From: Flavobacterium solisilvae | Lineage (GTDB): Bacteria; Bacteroidota; Bacteroidia; Flavobacteriales; Flavobacteriaceae | Assembly (NCBI RefSeq): GCF_012911605.1 | Contig: NZ_JAAMPT010000207.1 | Location: 186,001-250,000 of the forward strand | Length of the DNA stretch: 64,000 nt | Direction: 5' to 3' | In this document: in pieces, positions 62,806-64,000 of the stretch | How the letters are laid out: every line of letters begins with the position of its first letter | Position numbering within the stretch: position 1 is the first letter of the stretch | The notes under the pieces: model-generated | What the model was told of the DNA's origin: nothing | The model's database searches: none | What the model saw: the letters and a program-made list of their open reading frames with translations, nothing else | Made by a program: the position numbers and the translations under genes

Positions 62806-62933
62806 GGGCTTTTTCAGTAAACCATTTTCCTGCTTTTCGTTGCAATCTTTTTTTAATTTTCCTTCCGCTATCGCTTCTGGACAATCAAAAAAAGGATTTC
62901 CACTTCAATCAGGGCTAAACAGTAAACCATTTT
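62806..62933. repeat. Short structured repeat bounded by direct repeats, upstream of alaS
   Basis: CAGTAAACCATTTT occurs exactly at 62815-62828 and 62920-62933, each preceded by GGGCT three or four bases earlier. The 91 bases between (62829-62919) can fold: AATCTTTTTTT (62844-62854) pairs with AAAAAAAGGATT (62887-62898; one bulged G). On the minus strand it reads TTTAGCCCTGATTGAAGTGG at its start and ends GAAAAGCAGG, like an extragenic repeat I associate with Flavobacterium genomes. No coding capacity. Confidence 0.65.
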
Positions 62934-62969
62934 TTTAAATTCAATAATCCAAAGATCTAACAATCTAAA

Positions 62970-64000
62970 ATGAAATCACAAGACATTCGTAAAGCATACC
63001 TCAATTTCTTTGAATCAAAAGGACATTTAATAGTTCCATCAGCGCCAATTGTCCTAAAAGACGATCCAACCTTGATGTTCAACAACTCAGGAATGGCACA
63101 ATTCAAAGAATATTTTTTAGGAAACGGAACACCAAAAAGTCCAAGAATTGCAGATACCCAAAAATGTCTTCGTGTTTCAGGAAAACACAACGATTTGGAA
63201 GATGTAGGTTTTGATACTTATCATCATACTATGTTTGAAATGCTTGGTAACTGGTCGTTTGGCGATTATTTCAAAAAAGAAGCATTGGCTTGGGCTTGGG
63301 AATTTCTAACCGAAGTGTTGAAGTTAGACAAAGACCGTTTGTACGTTTCTGTTTTCGAAGGAAATCCAGCAGAGAATGTACCGTTTGACCAAGAAGCATT
63401 CGATATTTGGAAACAATACGTTCAAGAAGATCGTATCATTCTTGGAAATAAAAAAGACAACTTTTGGGAAATGGGCGATCAAGGTCCGTGCGGTCCGTGT
63501 TCTGAAATTCATATCGATTTAAGAACTGATGCTGAAAGAGCTGCAGTTTCTGGTAGAAGTTTAGTAAACGCCGATCATCCACAGGTTGTTGAAATTTGGA
63601 ACAACGTTTTCATGGAATTCAACCGTAAAGCCGATGGTTCGTTAGAAAAATTACCAGCACAACACGTTGATACCGGAATGGGATTTGAGCGTTTGTGTAT
63701 GGCAATGCAAAATGTGACTTCCAATTATGATACCGATGTTTTTACGCCGCTAATTGAAAAAGTAGAACAAATCACAGGATTAAAATACACTTCAAACGAA
63801 GTAAAAAATATATCAGAAGAACAAAACAAAACGAACATTGCCATTCGTGTAATTGTAGATCACGTTCGTGCTGTTGCTTTTGCCATTGCCGATGGACAAT
63901 TGCCATCTAATACTGGCGCAGGTTATGTAATTCGTAGAATTTTACGTCGTGCGATTCGTTATGGATTTACCTTTTTGAATACCAAAGAACCGTTTATCAA
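62970..64000 (+). CDS. alaS: Alanyl-tRNA synthetase, 3' end cut by window
   Basis: N-terminal 343 codons of AlaRS, which charges tRNA-Ala and later edits mischarged products. The class II catalytic domain is visible: [13 protein letters not shown] is motif 1, [20 protein letters not shown] is motif 2, and the tRNA-recognition domain begins near residue 250. The editing and C-terminal domains lie beyond the window. ATG at 62970 gives the family's usual [11 protein letters not shown] beginning. Confidence 0.97.
   Translation, partial: MKSQDIRKAYLNFFESKGHLIVPSAPIVLKDDPTLMFNNSGMAQFKEYFLGNGTPKSPRIADTQKCLRVSGKHNDLEDVGFDTYHHTMFEMLGNWSFGDYFKKEALAWAWEFLTEVLKLDKDRLYVSVFEGNPAENVPFDQEAFDIWKQYVQEDRIILGNKKDNFWEMGDQGPCGPCSEIHIDLRTDAERAAVSGRSLVNADHPQVVEIWNNVFMEFNRKADGSLEKLPAQHVDTGMGFERLCMAMQNVTSNYDTDVFTPLIEKVEQITGLKYTSNEVKNISEEQNKTNIAIRVIVDHVRAVAFAIADGQLPSNTGAGYVIRRILRRAIRYGFTFLNTKEPFI

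Overview
The window is AT-rich bacterial chromosome from the phylum Bacteroidota, most likely a Flavobacterium or close relative. Three things support this: SusC/SusD-type outer-membrane pairs, promoters with the Bacteroidota TAnnTTTG -7 box (the ones at purH, the initiator tRNA gene and der also have a -33 TTG/TTTG 19-20 bases upstream), and flavobacterial gene orders (surE-lpxB-NlpC/P60-comEC, mreBCD-mrdA-rodA, lemA-TPM-TPM, M23 peptidase diverging from alaS). The species cannot be fixed from the sequence. There are no rRNA genes, CRISPR arrays or recognisable transposases or integrases. No gene-free stretch exceeds 300 bases.

Layout. 1-4777: three tandem POT peptide transporters (the first cut by the window edge) and a periplasmic thioredoxin-fold protein. 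4822-9541 (minus): surE, lpxB, a C40 peptidase and comEC. 9727-13298: tail-specific protease, a coiled-coil secreted protein and a DNA/RNA endonuclease. 13299-20550 (minus): rodA, mrdA (PBP2), mreD, mreC, mreB, then purH. 20715-28340: ABC permease, an orphan gene, DUF983 protein, ABC-F ATPase, GNAT protein, DUF1761 protein and a leucine-rich-repeat protein.

28497-50596 is a polysaccharide utilisation locus of about 22 kb, apparently for acetylated galacto(gluco)mannan. Two SGNH-type esterases and a GH3 glycosidase form one operon. A minus-strand operon encodes GH26 mannanase, sodium/sugar symporter, GH130 phosphorylase, mannobiose/cellobiose 2-epimerase, a tandem carbohydrate-binding protein and a GH5 mannanase. 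An AraC regulator lies between this operon and SusC, SusD, a TIG-domain surface glycan-binding lipoprotein, GH27 alpha-galactosidase and GH5 endoglucanase. The inferred route is: mannan is bound and cut at the surface, galactose and acetyl groups are removed, mannobiose is imported and epimerised to mannosyl-glucose, and GH130 phosphorolyses it to mannose-1-phosphate and glucose.

50597-58917 holds the most unusual structures. A GIY-YIG nuclease gene sits between the initiator tRNA gene and a 57-bp near-perfect copy of that tRNA's 3' part plus its terminator. Less than 4 kb further on, an AAA+ ATPase with a C-terminal PD-(D/E)XK-like nuclease signature sits between der and a 33-bp copy of der's 3' end, with hairpins sharing a stem sequence at both ends. 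Both look like one-gene nuclease islets inserted at the 3' end of an essential gene while keeping that gene intact. Between them lie a J-domain/KTSC protein, era and a small membrane protein. A TonB-dependent-receptor-like protein follows the der islet.

59032-64000: YbjQ-family protein, two TPM proteins, LemA, a MerR regulator, an M23 peptidase and the 5' part of alaS. A short repeat bounded by direct repeats lies upstream of alaS.
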